Source of the DNA: Muricoccus nepalensis
GTDB taxonomy: Bacteria; Pseudomonadota; Alphaproteobacteria; Acetobacterales; Acetobacteraceae
Direction of reading: 5' to 3'
Length of the DNA: 64,000 bases
NCBI RefSeq assembly: GCF_006438825.1
Contig: NZ_RCZP01000005.1
Coordinates: 124,001 to 188,000 of the forward strand
Position numbers and translations under genes: made by a program. This document shows, one piece after another, positions 24,143 to 33,341 of the stretch (position 1 is the stretch's first letter; every line of letters begins with the position of its first letter). The notes under the pieces were generated by a model. It saw only the letters and a program-made list of their open reading frames with translations, searched no databases and was not told where the DNA came from.

Positions 24143-26208
24143 CGCAGCACCGCGAGCCCGTCCACCGCCCGCGCGCCCTCGCCCTGTGGCAGCACGAGCA
24201 AGGGGTTGATCTCCGCCTCCAGCAGCCGCTCCCCCGCCGCGCCGGCCATGGCGGCGAAGGCCATCACCGTGTCGACCAGCGCGCCGGTGTCGGCGGGCGG
24301 GGCGCCGCGGTAGCCGCGCAGCAGCGTCGCGGCCTTCAGCTCGCTGACCATCGCCTCCGCGTCGGCGCGCGCGATGGGCAGCAGGCGCAGCGCGGTGTCC
24401 TGGAAGACCTCCGCGGCGACCCCGCCGGCGCCGAGCAGGACCACCGGGCCGAGCTGCGGGTCGCGGTGGAAGCCGAGGATCATCTCCACGCCGCCGCGGA
24501 CGCGCTCCTGCACCAGGAAGCCCTCCGGCGCCGGGGCGCCGGCGGCGCGCAGCCGCTCCAGCATGGCGACGCAGGCGGCGGGCACCTCCGCGGCCGCCAG
24601 ACCGACCTTCACGCCGCCGATGTCGCTCTTGTGGGCGATGGCGCGGGAGAGGATCTTCAGCACCACCTCCCCGCCGAGGGCGCGCGCGGCGGCCTCGGCC
24701 CCGGCCGCGTCGGACACCGCGCGCTCGCGCGCCACCGGCACGCCGAAGCGCGCGAAGACCGCCTTGCTCTCCACCTCGTTGAGGTTGCCAGCGGGAAGGC
24801 CGGCCAGCACCGCGCTGTCGGGCGCGATCGCGGCCGGCGCGGGCGGCAGGGCGCGGCGGCGCAGCGCGCGCAGCACGGAGGCGCAGCTCTCGGGCGTCGC
24901 GAAGGCGGGGATGCCCTGGCCGTTGAGCAGCCGCACGAGATGCGGCGCGTGCGGGCTGACATAGGCGAGGATCGGCTTCGTGCTGCCCGCCTGGCAGGCA
25001 AGGATGGCGCCGGCGACGATGTCCGGTGTCGCCAGGGCCGAGGAGCCGATCACCACCACGACCGCGTCGTAGGACGGGCTTTCCAGCAGCGCGGTGATGG
25101 CGCCGCGGAACAGGTCCGGGCGGAGCCCCGCGAGCGTGACGTCGACGGGGTTGCGGCCGATCGCCGCGGGGTCCTCGTCCAGCAGGGTCGCCAGGGCGCG
25201 CGTCGTGGCCTCGTCCGGCGCCGGCACCTCGATGCCCGCCAGCCCGCAATTGTCGGCCAGCAGCGTGCCGGCGCCGCCGGTGGAGGTGAGGATGGCGACG
25301 CGGTCGCCCTCCGTCCGGCGGCCGGCGGCGAGGGCGGCGGGGATGTCGAGCAGGTCGGTGAAGGTCTCCGCGCGGATCACGCCGTGCTGGCGGAACAGCG
25401 CGTCGTAGACGCGGTCCGCGCCCGCCAGCGCGCCCGTGTGGGAGGTGGCGGCGCGCGCGCCGGACTCCGAGCGCCCGACCTTGTAGACCACGACGGGCTT
25501 GCCGAGCTCGGCGGCCCGGCGCGCTGCGCGCTTGAAGGCCTCCGGCCGCCGCAGCCCCTCCATGTAGACCGCGATCACGTCCGTCGCCTCGTCCTCGACG
25601 AGGTGCTCGAGGAGGTCGGAGCTGTCGAGGTCGGCCTCGTTGCCGGTGGAGACGAGCTTCGCGAAGCCGATGCCGCGATCCGCCGCGCGCGAGAGGAGGG
25701 AGCCGAGGATGCCGCCGCTCTGCGAGACCACCGAGATGCGCCCGGCCGGCAGATCGCCCACCTCCAGCGCGCCCGTCGCCGAGAGCATCATGCCGTCGGT
25801 GAGGTTGACCAGCCCGATGGTGTTGGGGCCGAGGAGCCGCATGGCGCCGGCCGCGTCCTTCAGCGCGGCCTGGCGGCGCGCGCCCTCCTCGTTGGACTCG
25901 CCGTAGCCGCTCGCGAGGACGATCGCGGCCCGGCAGCCGCGGGCGGCGAGGTCGCGCACCGCGGCCTCCGCCCGGTCGGGTCCCAGCAGCACGATGGCGG
26001 CGTCCGGCGCGCCGGGCAGCGAGGCGACGTCCGGGTAGCAGCGCAGGCCGGCGATGCTCTCGGCGCGCGGGTTCACCGGCCAGATCTCGCCGGCGAAGCC
26101 GTATTTCTGCAGGTAGCCGACCGGGCGGCCCGTCATCTTCGTCGCGTCGGCGGAGGCGCCGACGACGGCGACGCTGCGCGGGCGCAGCAGGGCAGCGACG
26201 GCGCTCAC
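24139..26208 (-). CDS. NDP-forming acyl-CoA synthetase (acetate-CoA ligase family, fused subunits)
   Basis: 689 residues. A CoA-binding Rossmann domain (about 5-130, SVAVVGASADATKMTGRP), succinyl-CoA-synthetase-like flavodoxin domains (about 145-440) with the phosphorylated His257 in AATSHTGALAG, and a C-terminal ATP-grasp domain (about 465-689, GEVVLKILSRAIAHKSDIGG). The fused alpha-beta order is usual for bacterial enzymes. It makes or uses an acyl-CoA with ADP/ATP exchange. It overlaps both neighbours by 4 nt (ATGA and GTGA), so it is co-translated with the enoyl-CoA hydratase and MmgE/PrpD genes. Confidence 0.93.
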   Translation of the reverse strand: MSAVAALLRPRSVAVVGASADATKMTGRPVGYLQKYGFAGEIWPVNPRAESIAGLRCYPDVASLPGAPDAAIVLLGPDRAEAAVRDLAARGCRAAIVLASGYGESNEEGARRQAALKDAAGAMRLLGPNTIGLVNLTDGMMLSATGALEVGDLPAGRISVVSQSGGILGSLLSRAADRGIGFAKLVSTGNEADLDSSDLLEHLVEDEATDVIAVYMEGLRRPEAFKRAARRAAELGKPVVVYKVGRSESGARAATSHTGALAGADRVYDALFRQHGVIRAETFTDLLDIPAALAAGRRTEGDRVAILTSTGGAGTLLADNCGLAGIEVPAPDEATTRALATLLDEDPAAIGRNPVDVTLAGLRPDLFRGAITALLESPSYDAVVVVIGSSALATPDIVAGAILACQAGSTKPILAYVSPHAPHLVRLLNGQGIPAFATPESCASVLRALRRRALPPAPAAIAPDSAVLAGLPAGNLNEVESKAVFARFGVPVARERAVSDAAGAEAAARALGGEVVLKILSRAIAHKSDIGGVKVGLAAAEVPAACVAMLERLRAAGAPAPEGFLVQERVRGGVEMILGFHRDPQLGPVVLLGAGGVAAEVFQDTALRLLPIARADAEAMVSELKAATLLRGYRGAPPADTGALVDTVMAFAAMAGAAGERLLEAEINPLLVLPQGEGARAVDGLAVLR

Positions 26209-27038
26209 GCCGCGTCCCCCTTCGCCTTGGCGGCGCGGCGTTGCGCGACCCCTTCGAGGAAGGCGGCGACCGATTCCTGATGCTCCCGGGAGGAGTAGCA
26301 GATGGCCTGCGCCTGGCTGCCCATGGCGAAGACCTGCTCGACCGAGAGCTCGAAGGTCTGGTCGAGGATGTTCTTGCTCAGCGCGAGCGCCGCCGGCGCG
26401 CCCGCCGACAGCTCCCCGGCCCAGGCGCGCGCGTCGTCGAGCAGCGCACCGGCGGAGGTCACGCGGTCGATCATGCCGAGGCGCAGCGCCTCCTCCGGCT
26501 CCACGGTGCGGCCGGAGAAGATGAGCTCCTTGGCGCGGGAGAGGCCCACGCGGCGCGGGAGGAAGTACATGCCGCCGCCGTCGGGGATGAGGCCGCGCAG
26601 GATGTAGGTCATGGCGAAGCGAGCCTGCTCGGAGGCGATGATGAAGTCGCAGCAGAGGGCGACGTCGCAGCCCAGCCCCGTCGCCGCGCCGTTCACCGCG
26701 GCGATGGTCGGCTTGGGCAGCGCGTGCAGCATCGAGATGGCGTGATGCGTGCGCTGCTGGCGGCGCCAGCCGTTCAGCGCGACCTCCCCCTGCGGGACCG
26801 CGAGGCGCGCCTGCATCGACTTCACGTCCCCGCCCGCGCAGAAGCCCTCGCCCGCGCCGGTGAGGACGAGCGCCTTGATCGAATCCGTGCGCGCGACATG
26901 GTCCAGCGCCGCCATGAGGTCGGCCCGCATCGCGTCGTCGATGGCGTTGCGCGCCCGCGGGCGGTTCAGGGTCAGCACGGCCACGGGGCCGTCGGCCTCG
27001 AGCAGGATGGCGTCGGAGGTGGGGTCGGCTGGGGTCAT
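26205..27038 (-). CDS. enoyl-CoA hydratase/isomerase family protein
   Basis: 277 residues, crotonase fold. The first oxyanion-hole motif is GFCAGGDVKSM and the second region is AAVNGAATGLGCDVALCCDF. In the usual second catalytic position the sequence reads IPDGGGMYFLPRRVG, with Asp-Gly where hydratases have a Glu, so isomerase, hydrolase or lyase chemistry is possible. Coupled by ATGA overlaps at both ends, it probably works on the acyl-CoA handled by the neighbouring synthetase. Confidence 0.9.
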   Translation of the reverse strand: MTPADPTSDAILLEADGPVAVLTLNRPRARNAIDDAMRADLMAALDHVARTDSIKALVLTGAGEGFCAGGDVKSMQARLAVPQGEVALNGWRRQQRTHHAISMLHALPKPTIAAVNGAATGLGCDVALCCDFIIASEQARFAMTYILRGLIPDGGGMYFLPRRVGLSRAKELIFSGRTVEPEEALRLGMIDRVTSAGALLDDARAWAGELSAGAPAALALSKNILDQTFELSVEQVFAMGSQAQAICYSSREHQESVAAFLEGVAQRRAAKAKGDAA

Positions 27039-28048
27039 GGCGTGGTTCCTTGCGCGTCGCGCGCGATGCTGTTCAGCGGTCGGGGCAGCGGGAGGCCGGC
27101 GTTCCAGGCGCGCAGGCAGGCCGCCGCGCCCTCGAAGTAGCGGCGGACGTTCTCCCGCGTGACGTAGCCGAGATGCGGCGTGAGGATGGTGCGCGGGGCG
27201 CGGCGGATGGGGTCGTCCTCCGCCATGGGCTCGGGCTCGTGCGTGTCGATGGCGGCGCCGCCGAGATGGCCGCGCTCGAGGGCCGCGATCAGCGCCGCCT
27301 GGTCCACCAACGGGCCGCGCGCCGTGTTTACCAGCAGCGCCCCCGGGCGCATCAGCGCCAGCTCCGCCGCGCCGACCACGCCGCGCGTCGTGGGGCCGAG
27401 GCCGAGATGCAGCGTGACGATGTCGGCGCCGCGGAACAGCCCCGCCTTGTCCGTCAGGGTGGCGCCCGCCGCCTCGGCGGCCTCGGCCGTCATGTTCGGG
27501 CTCCAGGCGAGAAGGCGCATGCCGAAGGCGCGGGCGATGGCGGCCACCCCGGCGCCGATGCGCCCGAGCCCCGCGACGCCCAGCGTCGCGCCCTCCAGCC
27601 CCAGCCCGGCGCCGCCCTGCCAGGCGCCCTCCCGCAGCCGCGCCTCCTGCCAGGGGATCTCCCGCGCGAGGGCGAGGAGGAGGGCCCAGGTTAGCTCGAC
27701 CGTGGGGGAGGCGAGCGAGTCCGTGCCGCAGACGGCGACGCCGCGCGCCGTGCAGGCCTCGAGGTCCAGCACGCGGTTGCGCATCCCGGCGGTGACGACG
27801 AGGCGGAGCGCCGGCAGTTGCGCGATCAGCCCGGCCGGAAGGGCGCTCCGCTCGCGGAACAGCACCAGCGCGTCGGCGCTGGCGAGCCGCGCTGCGCGCT
27901 CCCCCTCCGGGACCGGCGCGGCGAGGAACTCCACGGGCAGGCCCGACCAGTCCGCCGCGGCCGGGGCGACGTCGCCGAAGTCGTCGAGCACGACGACGCG
28001 GCGCAGCGGCGCGCGGCCCATGGTTCGGCCCGTCATTCGGCCCGTCAT
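27035..28048 (-). CDS. D-2-hydroxyacid dehydrogenase family protein
   Basis: 337 residues. NAD-binding motif GVAGLGRIGAGVAAIARAFG, with the catalytic Arg in VNTARGPLVDQ, Glu in AIDTHEPEP and His in LTPHLGYVT, all in family order. It interconverts a 2-keto acid and a D-2-hydroxy acid. The start is unsure: the N-terminus reads MTGRMTGRTMGR from a 12-bp tandem repeat, giving ATGs at 28048, 28036 and 28021. I list 28048 because it overlaps the TctC stop (ATGA). Second gene of the five-gene operon. Confidence 0.9.
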   Translation of the reverse strand: MTGRMTGRTMGRAPLRRVVVLDDFGDVAPAAADWSGLPVEFLAAPVPEGERAARLASADALVLFRERSALPAGLIAQLPALRLVVTAGMRNRVLDLEACTARGVAVCGTDSLASPTVELTWALLLALAREIPWQEARLREGAWQGGAGLGLEGATLGVAGLGRIGAGVAAIARAFGMRLLAWSPNMTAEAAEAAGATLTDKAGLFRGADIVTLHLGLGPTTRGVVGAAELALMRPGALLVNTARGPLVDQAALIAALERGHLGGAAIDTHEPEPMAEDDPIRRAPRTILTPHLGYVTRENVRRYFEGAAACLRAWNAGLPLPRPLNSIARDAQGTTP

Positions 28049-28050
28049 TC
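28024..28050. repeat. 12-bp tandem repeat at the dehydrogenase start
   Basis: CGGCCCGTCATT occurs twice in direct succession (28026-28037 and 28038-28049), with a partial third copy before it. On the coding strand each unit supplies an ATG, so the repeat duplicates the start codon of the D-2-hydroxyacid dehydrogenase and one copy also contains the stop of the upstream TctC gene. Confidence 0.7.
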
Positions 28051-29034
28051 AGCGCGAATGTTCGCGCGGGTCACCACCCGCTGCCAGCGCTGCCGGTCCC
28101 GCTCGATGAAGGTGCCGAAATCCGCCGGCGCCGGGCTCGCCTCGATCTCCACGCCCTCCTCCGCCAGGCGCTGGCGCACGCCCTCCTCGGCGAGCGTCGC
28201 GTTCAGGGCGGCGTGCAGCGCGGCGACGCGGTCGGCCGGCGTGCCCGCGGGCGCCAGCAGCCCGTACCAGGTGGAGGAGATCACGTCGTCGAAGCCCTGC
28301 TCCACCGTCGTGGGCACCTCGGGCAGGAAGGCGAGCCGGCGCGGCGCCGCGACCGCCAGCGCGCGCAGCCCGCCCGAGGCGATGTGCGGGCGCAGCGGGG
28401 CGGCGGCGTTGGTCAGAATGTTGACGCGGCCGGCCAGCACGTCGGTGATCGCGGGCCCCGTGCCGCGGTAGGGGATGTGCTCCATCTCCGCCTCGAAGGT
28501 GAGGGCGAGCAGGGCGCCGAGCACGTGGCCCGTGGTCCCGACCCCCGGGCTCGCGTAGGAGAGCGGCGGCCGGGCGCGGCGGGCGAGGTCGCGCAGCTCG
28601 CCCATCGTCCGCGCCTCGACCGACGGGTTCACGGTGATGACGTTCGGCGCGTTGCCGACGAAGCCGATGGGCGCGAAGTCCCGGATGATGTCGTAGGGCA
28701 CGCGCGGCTGCACGAGGCTGCTGATGAGGAAGCTGCCGCTGCCGCCGAGAAGGAAGGTGTAGCCGTCCTTCGGCGCCTGGAAGACCACCTCGTTGCCGAT
28801 GATGCCCCCGGCGCCGCCGCGGTTCTCGACGACGATGGTCTGGCCCAGCCGCGCGCCCATCCCCTCCGTCAGGACGCGGCCGACGATGTCGTTGCTGCCG
28901 CCCGCCGCGAAGGGGATGATCATGCGGAGCGGGCGGTCCGGGAAGCGGGCCGGCTGGGCCAGCGCCGGGCGGGCGGGCGGCGCCAGGGCGGCCAGCGCCG
29001 GTGCCAGGCGCAGGGCGGTACGACGGGTGATCAT
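28045..29034 (-). CDS. TctC/Bug-family solute-binding protein
   Basis: 329 residues, first gene of the five-gene operon. Export signal MITRRTALRLAPALAALAPP with twin Arg. Bug core: FPDRPLRMIIPFAAGGSNDIVGR, GQTIVVENRGGAGGIIGNE, HIPYRGTGPAITDVLAG and a C-terminal STWYGLLAPAGTP. It probably binds the carboxylate degraded by the downstream dehydrogenase/CoA enzymes. GGAGGAAAC precedes ATG 29034. A divergent LysR gene starts 136 nt away, so the pair likely shares a regulated promoter region (29035-29170). Confidence 0.92.
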   Translation of the reverse strand: MITRRTALRLAPALAALAPPARPALAQPARFPDRPLRMIIPFAAGGSNDIVGRVLTEGMGARLGQTIVVENRGGAGGIIGNEVVFQAPKDGYTFLLGGSGSFLISSLVQPRVPYDIIRDFAPIGFVGNAPNVITVNPSVEARTMGELRDLARRARPPLSYASPGVGTTGHVLGALLALTFEAEMEHIPYRGTGPAITDVLAGRVNILTNAAAPLRPHIASGGLRALAVAAPRRLAFLPEVPTTVEQGFDDVISSTWYGLLAPAGTPADRVAALHAALNATLAEEGVRQRLAEEGVEIEASPAPADFGTFIERDRQRWQRVVTRANIRAE

Positions 29035-29170
29035 CGCGGGGTTTCCTCCGGGGCGTTGCGGTTCCCCTGGCGCTTAGGGACGGCCTTGGCGGGCAGGATC
29101 CCCGCCGCGGCCGGCGCTGTGAAGTCCCAGAGTTCCTTGCCCTGCCCCAACCCCTGGTTATGCTGGCGGG

Positions 29171-30025
29171 ATGCGCCCGGCCCTGCCCCTGGAAAGCCTA
29201 TGGGCCTTCCACCTCGTCGCGGAGACCGGCAGCCTGACGGCGGCCGCGGCGGCGCTGGGCGTCACCCAGCCGGCCGTCAGCAAGCGGCTGCGCGACCTCG
29301 AGACCTCGCTCGGCTGCGCCCTGGTCCGCCGCGGGGTCAACGCGATCAGCCTCACCGAGCCGGGCCGGCGCTTCGCGGAGGAGCTCGGCGACGGCTTCGC
29401 CCGGCTGCAGGCCGCGACCGACCGGCTGCGCTCCGCCTCCCCGCCGCTGCGCGTCCGCGCCTACACGACCTGGGCGCTGCGCTGGCTCATCCCGCGCCTG
29501 TCGGCGTTCCGCCGGCGCTACCCCGGCATCGAGGTGGAGGTGAGCACCTCGACCGCCGCGGTGGACCTCGCGCGCGAGGCGGTGGACGCGGCGGTGAGCA
29601 CGGCGCCGCAGGACCGGCCGCCCTCCCCGGCGGCGCGGCGGCTGCAGCCCGTGGTGGTGGCGCCCTTCGCCATCCCCTCCCTCGCTGGCGCCTGGCGGCC
29701 GGAGGGAACGCTCCTCGGCAGCAAGGTGCGGCCGAACGACTGGCCGATGTGGCTGCGCGCGAACGGCCTCGAGGGCGCGGGGCGGCCCCTGCTGTTCGAG
29801 AGCACGACGCTCGCGATCCAGGCGGCGCTGGAGGGGCTGGGCGTCGTCATCTGCGCGCCGGGCTACGTGGGCGGCGAGGTCCGGGCCGGCCGGCTCGCCG
29901 GCCTGCCGGGCCGGGCGCTGGCGACGGGGGACTGCTACTGGCTGAGCCTACCCGGCGGCCGGATCGACGCGCCGCTCCAGGCCTTCGCCGACTGGCTCGT
30001 GGAGGCCTCCGCCAAGTCCTCCTGA
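29171..30025 (+). CDS. LysR-type transcriptional regulator (GcvA-like)
   Basis: 284 residues with a complete winged helix (LESLWAFHLVAETGSLTAAA, GVTQPAVSKRLRDLE) and a LysR effector domain that begins near LRVRAYTTWALRWLIPRL, the GcvA-type pattern. It is transcribed away from the TctC-CoA operon (28045-22781), the usual arrangement for a LysR activator of its divergent neighbour. The ribosome site is weak. It ends 9 nt before the convergent TctC gene. Confidence 0.92.
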   Translation: MRPALPLESLWAFHLVAETGSLTAAAAALGVTQPAVSKRLRDLETSLGCALVRRGVNAISLTEPGRRFAEELGDGFARLQAATDRLRSASPPLRVRAYTTWALRWLIPRLSAFRRRYPGIEVEVSTSTAAVDLAREAVDAAVSTAPQDRPPSPAARRLQPVVVAPFAIPSLAGAWRPEGTLLGSKVRPNDWPMWLRANGLEGAGRPLLFESTTLAIQAALEGLGVVICAPGYVGGEVRAGRLAGLPGRALATGDCYWLSLPGGRIDAPLQAFADWLVEASAKSS

Positions 30026-30034
30026 GCGGCGGCC

Positions 30035-31042
30035 TTACTCGGCGCTGAAGCCGGTCGCGAGCACGATGGGCGCCCAGCGCTCGCGCTCCGCCCGGAGGCG
30101 GTCCGCGAACTCGCGGGAGGTGGAGGGGCGCGGGCGCTGCTCCATGGTGGCGAGGGAGGCCTGCAGGTCCGGGTCCCGCACCGCCTGCGCCACCGCCTGC
30201 TGCAACGCGTCCACGAGCGGCGCGGGCGTGCCGGCGGGGAGCAGGATGCCGTACCACTCCTCGGCCGTCAGGGCGGGATGGCCGAGCTCCGCCAGCGTCG
30301 GCACGGCCGGAACCCGGCGGGACCGCTCGCGGGAGGTGACGCCGATCACGCGGCCGAAGCCGGTGCGCTCGTACTCGGCCATGTCGCCCGTGACGGTGAT
30401 CGCCAGCGCCAGGCGCCCGGCCTGGAGGTCCGGCATGGCCGGGCCGGTGCCGCGGTAGGAGACGTGCTCGAGCCGCAGGCCCTCCGCGCGCGCGAGTTCC
30501 TCCATCAGGAAGTGCGGCGTCGATCCGGCGGCCGGGCTCGCGTAGGGAACGGGCGCGGGCTGCCCCTTCGCCCAGGCCACGAAGCCCGCCAGGTCGCGCG
30601 CGGGGTGGCCGGGCGTGAGCGCCAGGGCGAAGGAGGTGGAGCAGAGGCCGCTGACGGGGACGAAGTCCTTCAGCCCGTCGTAGCGAAGTGTCCGCGGGTA
30701 GATGTGGGGGTAGATGGTCAGCATGCTCTCCGGCGTGACCAGGAGGGTGGCGCCGTCGGGCGCCGCGGCCTTCGCCGCCTCGATCGCCAGGCGCGAGGCG
30801 GCGCCCGGGCGGTTCTCCACGACCACCTGCGTCGCGTAGGTGCCGCGCAGCCGCTCGGCGAAGACGCGGGCGACGATGTCGGCGGCGCCGCCCGGGGGCC
30901 AGCCGAGGAGGATGCGCGCCGGCCGGTTCAGGGCCGGTGCCTGGAGCGGCGCTGGGACAGGGGCCTGCGCGCGCGCCGCGGCGGCCGGCGCGAGGGCCAG
31001 GCCGGTCGCCAGCAGCCCTCGCCGGTTGATCGGGGACGCCAT
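30035..31042 (-). CDS. TctC/Bug-family solute-binding protein
   Basis: 335 residues. Twin-Arg-like export signal (INRRGLLATGLALAPAAAARAQ) followed by a 15-residue Pro/Ala linker. Bug core: RPARILLGWPPGGAADIVAR, TQVVVENRPGAASRLA, HVSYRGTGPAMPDLQAG, EEWYGILLPAGTP. A GGAGGG site precedes ATG 31042. Last gene of a four-gene operon with the aromatic ring-cleaving dioxygenase, hydrolase and flavin monooxygenase, so its ligand is probably an aromatic acid or related intermediate. Confidence 0.92.
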   Translation of the reverse strand: MASPINRRGLLATGLALAPAAAARAQAPVPAPLQAPALNRPARILLGWPPGGAADIVARVFAERLRGTYATQVVVENRPGAASRLAIEAAKAAAPDGATLLVTPESMLTIYPHIYPRTLRYDGLKDFVPVSGLCSTSFALALTPGHPARDLAGFVAWAKGQPAPVPYASPAAGSTPHFLMEELARAEGLRLEHVSYRGTGPAMPDLQAGRLALAITVTGDMAEYERTGFGRVIGVTSRERSRRVPAVPTLAELGHPALTAEEWYGILLPAGTPAPLVDALQQAVAQAVRDPDLQASLATMEQRPRPSTSREFADRLRAERERWAPIVLATGFSAE

Positions 31043-31101
31043 CTCTTCCCTCCGTGGTGAGGGCGGCGGCGGGTCTCGCGCCCGCCTTGCCGCCGCGACG
31101 A

Positions 31102-32298
31102 TCAGGCCGGCTGGGCGAGCGGGTGCCGTCCGACCACGTTGAACACCTGCCCCAGGCCCTGGCGCGCGACCTCGGGGTCCTCGGCCATGCGGCGCAGGCG
31201 GGCGAAGTCCTCCTCCCGTCGGGCGGGATCGCGCTCGCTCATGCGGCGGCGGTTCTCCTTCGCCGCGGGCGAGACGACCTCGAGGAAGACGCGCCGGCGC
31301 TCCTCGGCCCAGTCGTCCAGCACCGCCTCCTCCGCCCGCCCGGCGATGACGGCGGCCAGGGCGTCGCCGAGCGGGATGGCGTCCAGGAGCCCGCCCGTCA
31401 GGCCGAGCCCGCCGATGGGGTTGACGAGGTGGGCGGCGTCGCCGGCCAGCAGGACGCGGCCGGCGCGGAAGCCCGGCACGCAGCGGTCGTGGACGCGGTA
31501 GGGCGAGACGGCGACGGGTTCCACCGGCGCCCGACCCGGCAGGATCATCGCCTGGCGCTCAGGCACGAGGCGGCGCACCTCCTCCTCGGGGAGGCCGGGG
31601 TGCTCGCGGTAGGTGCAGCGGAAGAGGCCGGTCTGGTCGATCTTCGGCATGATCGCCCAGTGGTCGGGGTCGATCACGAGGTTCGCCGTGCCGTAGCCGT
31701 GCGCCTCCATGTCGTAGCGGATGTCGGTGGCGACGAACCACTCCGGCCAGGTCACGCCGTCGAGCGGCAGGCCGAGCGCGCGGCGCACGCCGCTGCGCCC
31801 GCCATCCGCGCCGATGAGCCAGTCGGCGCGAAGCTCCGTCTCGCCGCCCTCCGTCTCCACCGTCACCGTGACGCCGTCGTCGTCCTGCCGCAGGCCGGTG
31901 ATGCCGTGCCCCCAGCGCAGCTCGACGCCCGGCACCCGCAGGAGGTGGCGCAGCACGATCCGGGCGAGGTTGTTCTGGCCGAGATGGAGGTTGAAGGGGT
32001 AGCGCGTGTCGCGGGCCAGCACCGCCATGTCGATGCGCGCGATCAGCGTGCCGTCGATCGTCCACCACCAGTAGTCCTGCTTGAGGACGCCGATCTCCCG
32101 CAGGTCCTCGAGCAGGCCCATGCGGTCGAGCGCCTCCACCACGGGGGAGTGGTAGACCACCGCGCGCGGCGCCTGGATGATGCCGGGCTCGGCGTCCAGC
32201 ACCACCACGCGGATGCCGGCCCGCGCCAGCTTCAGCGCCGACACGAGGCCCACCGGGCCCGCCCCGGCCACGATCACGCCGTCGATCCTCTCGGGCAT
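31102..32298 (-). CDS. FAD-dependent aromatic monooxygenase (MhpA/PheA-like)
   Basis: 398 residues, class A flavoprotein hydroxylase. FAD-binding GxGxxG is in VAGAGPVGLVSALKLARAG near the N-terminus; the DG region is LIGADGGRSGVRRALG and the second FAD motif is RVLLAGDAAHLVNPIGGLG. Such enzymes add an OH to a phenolic ring using NAD(P)H and O2, making the catechol or hydroquinone that a ring-cleaving dioxygenase needs. ATG 32298 has GGAAGGAAG 7 nt upstream; ATG 32316 is the alternative. Third gene of the operon. Confidence 0.9.
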   Translation of the reverse strand: MPERIDGVIVAGAGPVGLVSALKLARAGIRVVVLDAEPGIIQAPRAVVYHSPVVEALDRMGLLEDLREIGVLKQDYWWWTIDGTLIARIDMAVLARDTRYPFNLHLGQNNLARIVLRHLLRVPGVELRWGHGITGLRQDDDGVTVTVETEGGETELRADWLIGADGGRSGVRRALGLPLDGVTWPEWFVATDIRYDMEAHGYGTANLVIDPDHWAIMPKIDQTGLFRCTYREHPGLPEEEVRRLVPERQAMILPGRAPVEPVAVSPYRVHDRCVPGFRAGRVLLAGDAAHLVNPIGGLGLTGGLLDAIPLGDALAAVIAGRAEEAVLDDWAEERRRVFLEVVSPAAKENRRRMSERDPARREEDFARLRRMAEDPEVARQGLGQVFNVVGRHPLAQPA

Positions 32299-32343
32299 GG
32301 CCCGGCTTCCTTCCATCAGGCCTTGCGCCCCGCGGCGTCGGCG

Positions 32344-33300
32344 CTACCGCGCGGCCGCCTGCCGCACGAAGGACGCGAGCTCCGCGTTGAAGCGCGCGGG
32401 CTCCTCCCAGAAGGGCGCGTGACCGCTGCCGGGGTAGAGGGAGAGCTGCGCGCCCGGCACGGTGGCCGCGGTGAAGCGGGCGATGCGCGTGTCGAGGATG
32501 CGGTCCCCCTCCCCGTGCGTGACGAGCACGGGCAGGCGCAGCGCCCGCAGCGCCGCGGCGTAGTCTCCGGGGCGCCCCGCCAGCCCGGTGCGGACGTGCA
32601 GCGGCGCCAGCATGTTGAAGGCGAGCATCGTCTGGAAGTCTGCGGGGTCGGGCTGCGTCACGAAGCAGGCGCGCAGGAAGCGGGCGGTGCCCTCCACGAA
32701 GGCGTCGATCCCCGGCGCGAGCATCGCCTGCGGCCCGAGCAGGCCGGCGTCCGGCCCGAGGAAGCCGGGGTCGCCGAGCGAGCTGCTGGCGTCGACGTAG
32801 TGGATGCCGGCGAGCTCCGCCGCGCCGTGGGCCGTGAGGTAGTCGCCGATCACCCGGCCCGCGTAGGACCAGCCGACCAGCACGGGGCGCCGCAGGCCCA
32901 TCTCGGCGATCACGGCCCGCACGTCGTCGGCCCAGACCTGGCCGGGCTTGTAGAAGGGGTCGCCCTCCGGCTTCGCGCTCATCCCGTGGCCGCGAAGGTC
33001 GATCGCGACCATCCGGAACTCCCGGGCGAGCGCGGCGTCCTGGAGCTGGCGGTCCCAGGAGAGCGCGGCCTGGGCGAAGCCGTGCAGGAACAGGACGGCG
33101 GGCCCCTGCGGGTTGCCGAACTCGTAGGCCGCGAGCCGCACCCCGTCCGGCGAGCGCACCGGGCGGGGCTGGTAGGCCGTCCGCGCGGCCGCGGCCGGGA
33201 CCGCCTGCGCCCGCGCGGCCCCCGCCGGGATGAGCTCGCTTCCCATGGCCACCGCCCCCCATCGCATCACGTCGCGCCGGCCCGCCCTGTCCTGCGTCAT
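32344..33300 (-). CDS. alpha/beta hydrolase with export signal
   Basis: 318 residues. The N-terminal QDRAGRRDVMRWGAVAMG, followed by Ala/Pro-rich residues ending near ARAQA, resembles a Tat signal. The hydrolase core is complete: oxyanion FLHGFAQAALSWDRQ, nucleophile Ser in LVGWSYAGRVIG, Asp in THGEGDRILD and His in GSGHAPFWEEP. It is the haloperoxidase/meta-cleavage hydrolase subgroup by pattern. GAGGAGG precedes ATG 33300. If exported, it acts on an ester or lactone in the periplasm rather than on the ring-fission product, a point against a simple linear pathway. Confidence 0.87.
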   Translation of the reverse strand: MTQDRAGRRDVMRWGAVAMGSELIPAGAARAQAVPAAAARTAYQPRPVRSPDGVRLAAYEFGNPQGPAVLFLHGFAQAALSWDRQLQDAALAREFRMVAIDLRGHGMSAKPEGDPFYKPGQVWADDVRAVIAEMGLRRPVLVGWSYAGRVIGDYLTAHGAAELAGIHYVDASSSLGDPGFLGPDAGLLGPQAMLAPGIDAFVEGTARFLRACFVTQPDPADFQTMLAFNMLAPLHVRTGLAGRPGDYAAALRALRLPVLVTHGEGDRILDTRIARFTAATVPGAQLSLYPGSGHAPFWEEPARFNAELASFVRQAAAR

Positions 33301-33341
33301 CCCCGCCTCCTCTGTCGCCGCGCGTGGGGCTCCGCCCCGGG

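Noticed and set aside
24466-26280. 604-codon + frame opposite the acyl-CoA synthetase gene
   Set aside because: Antisense shadow with no motif; the - strand reading contains the CoA-binding domain, catalytic His and ATP-grasp region.
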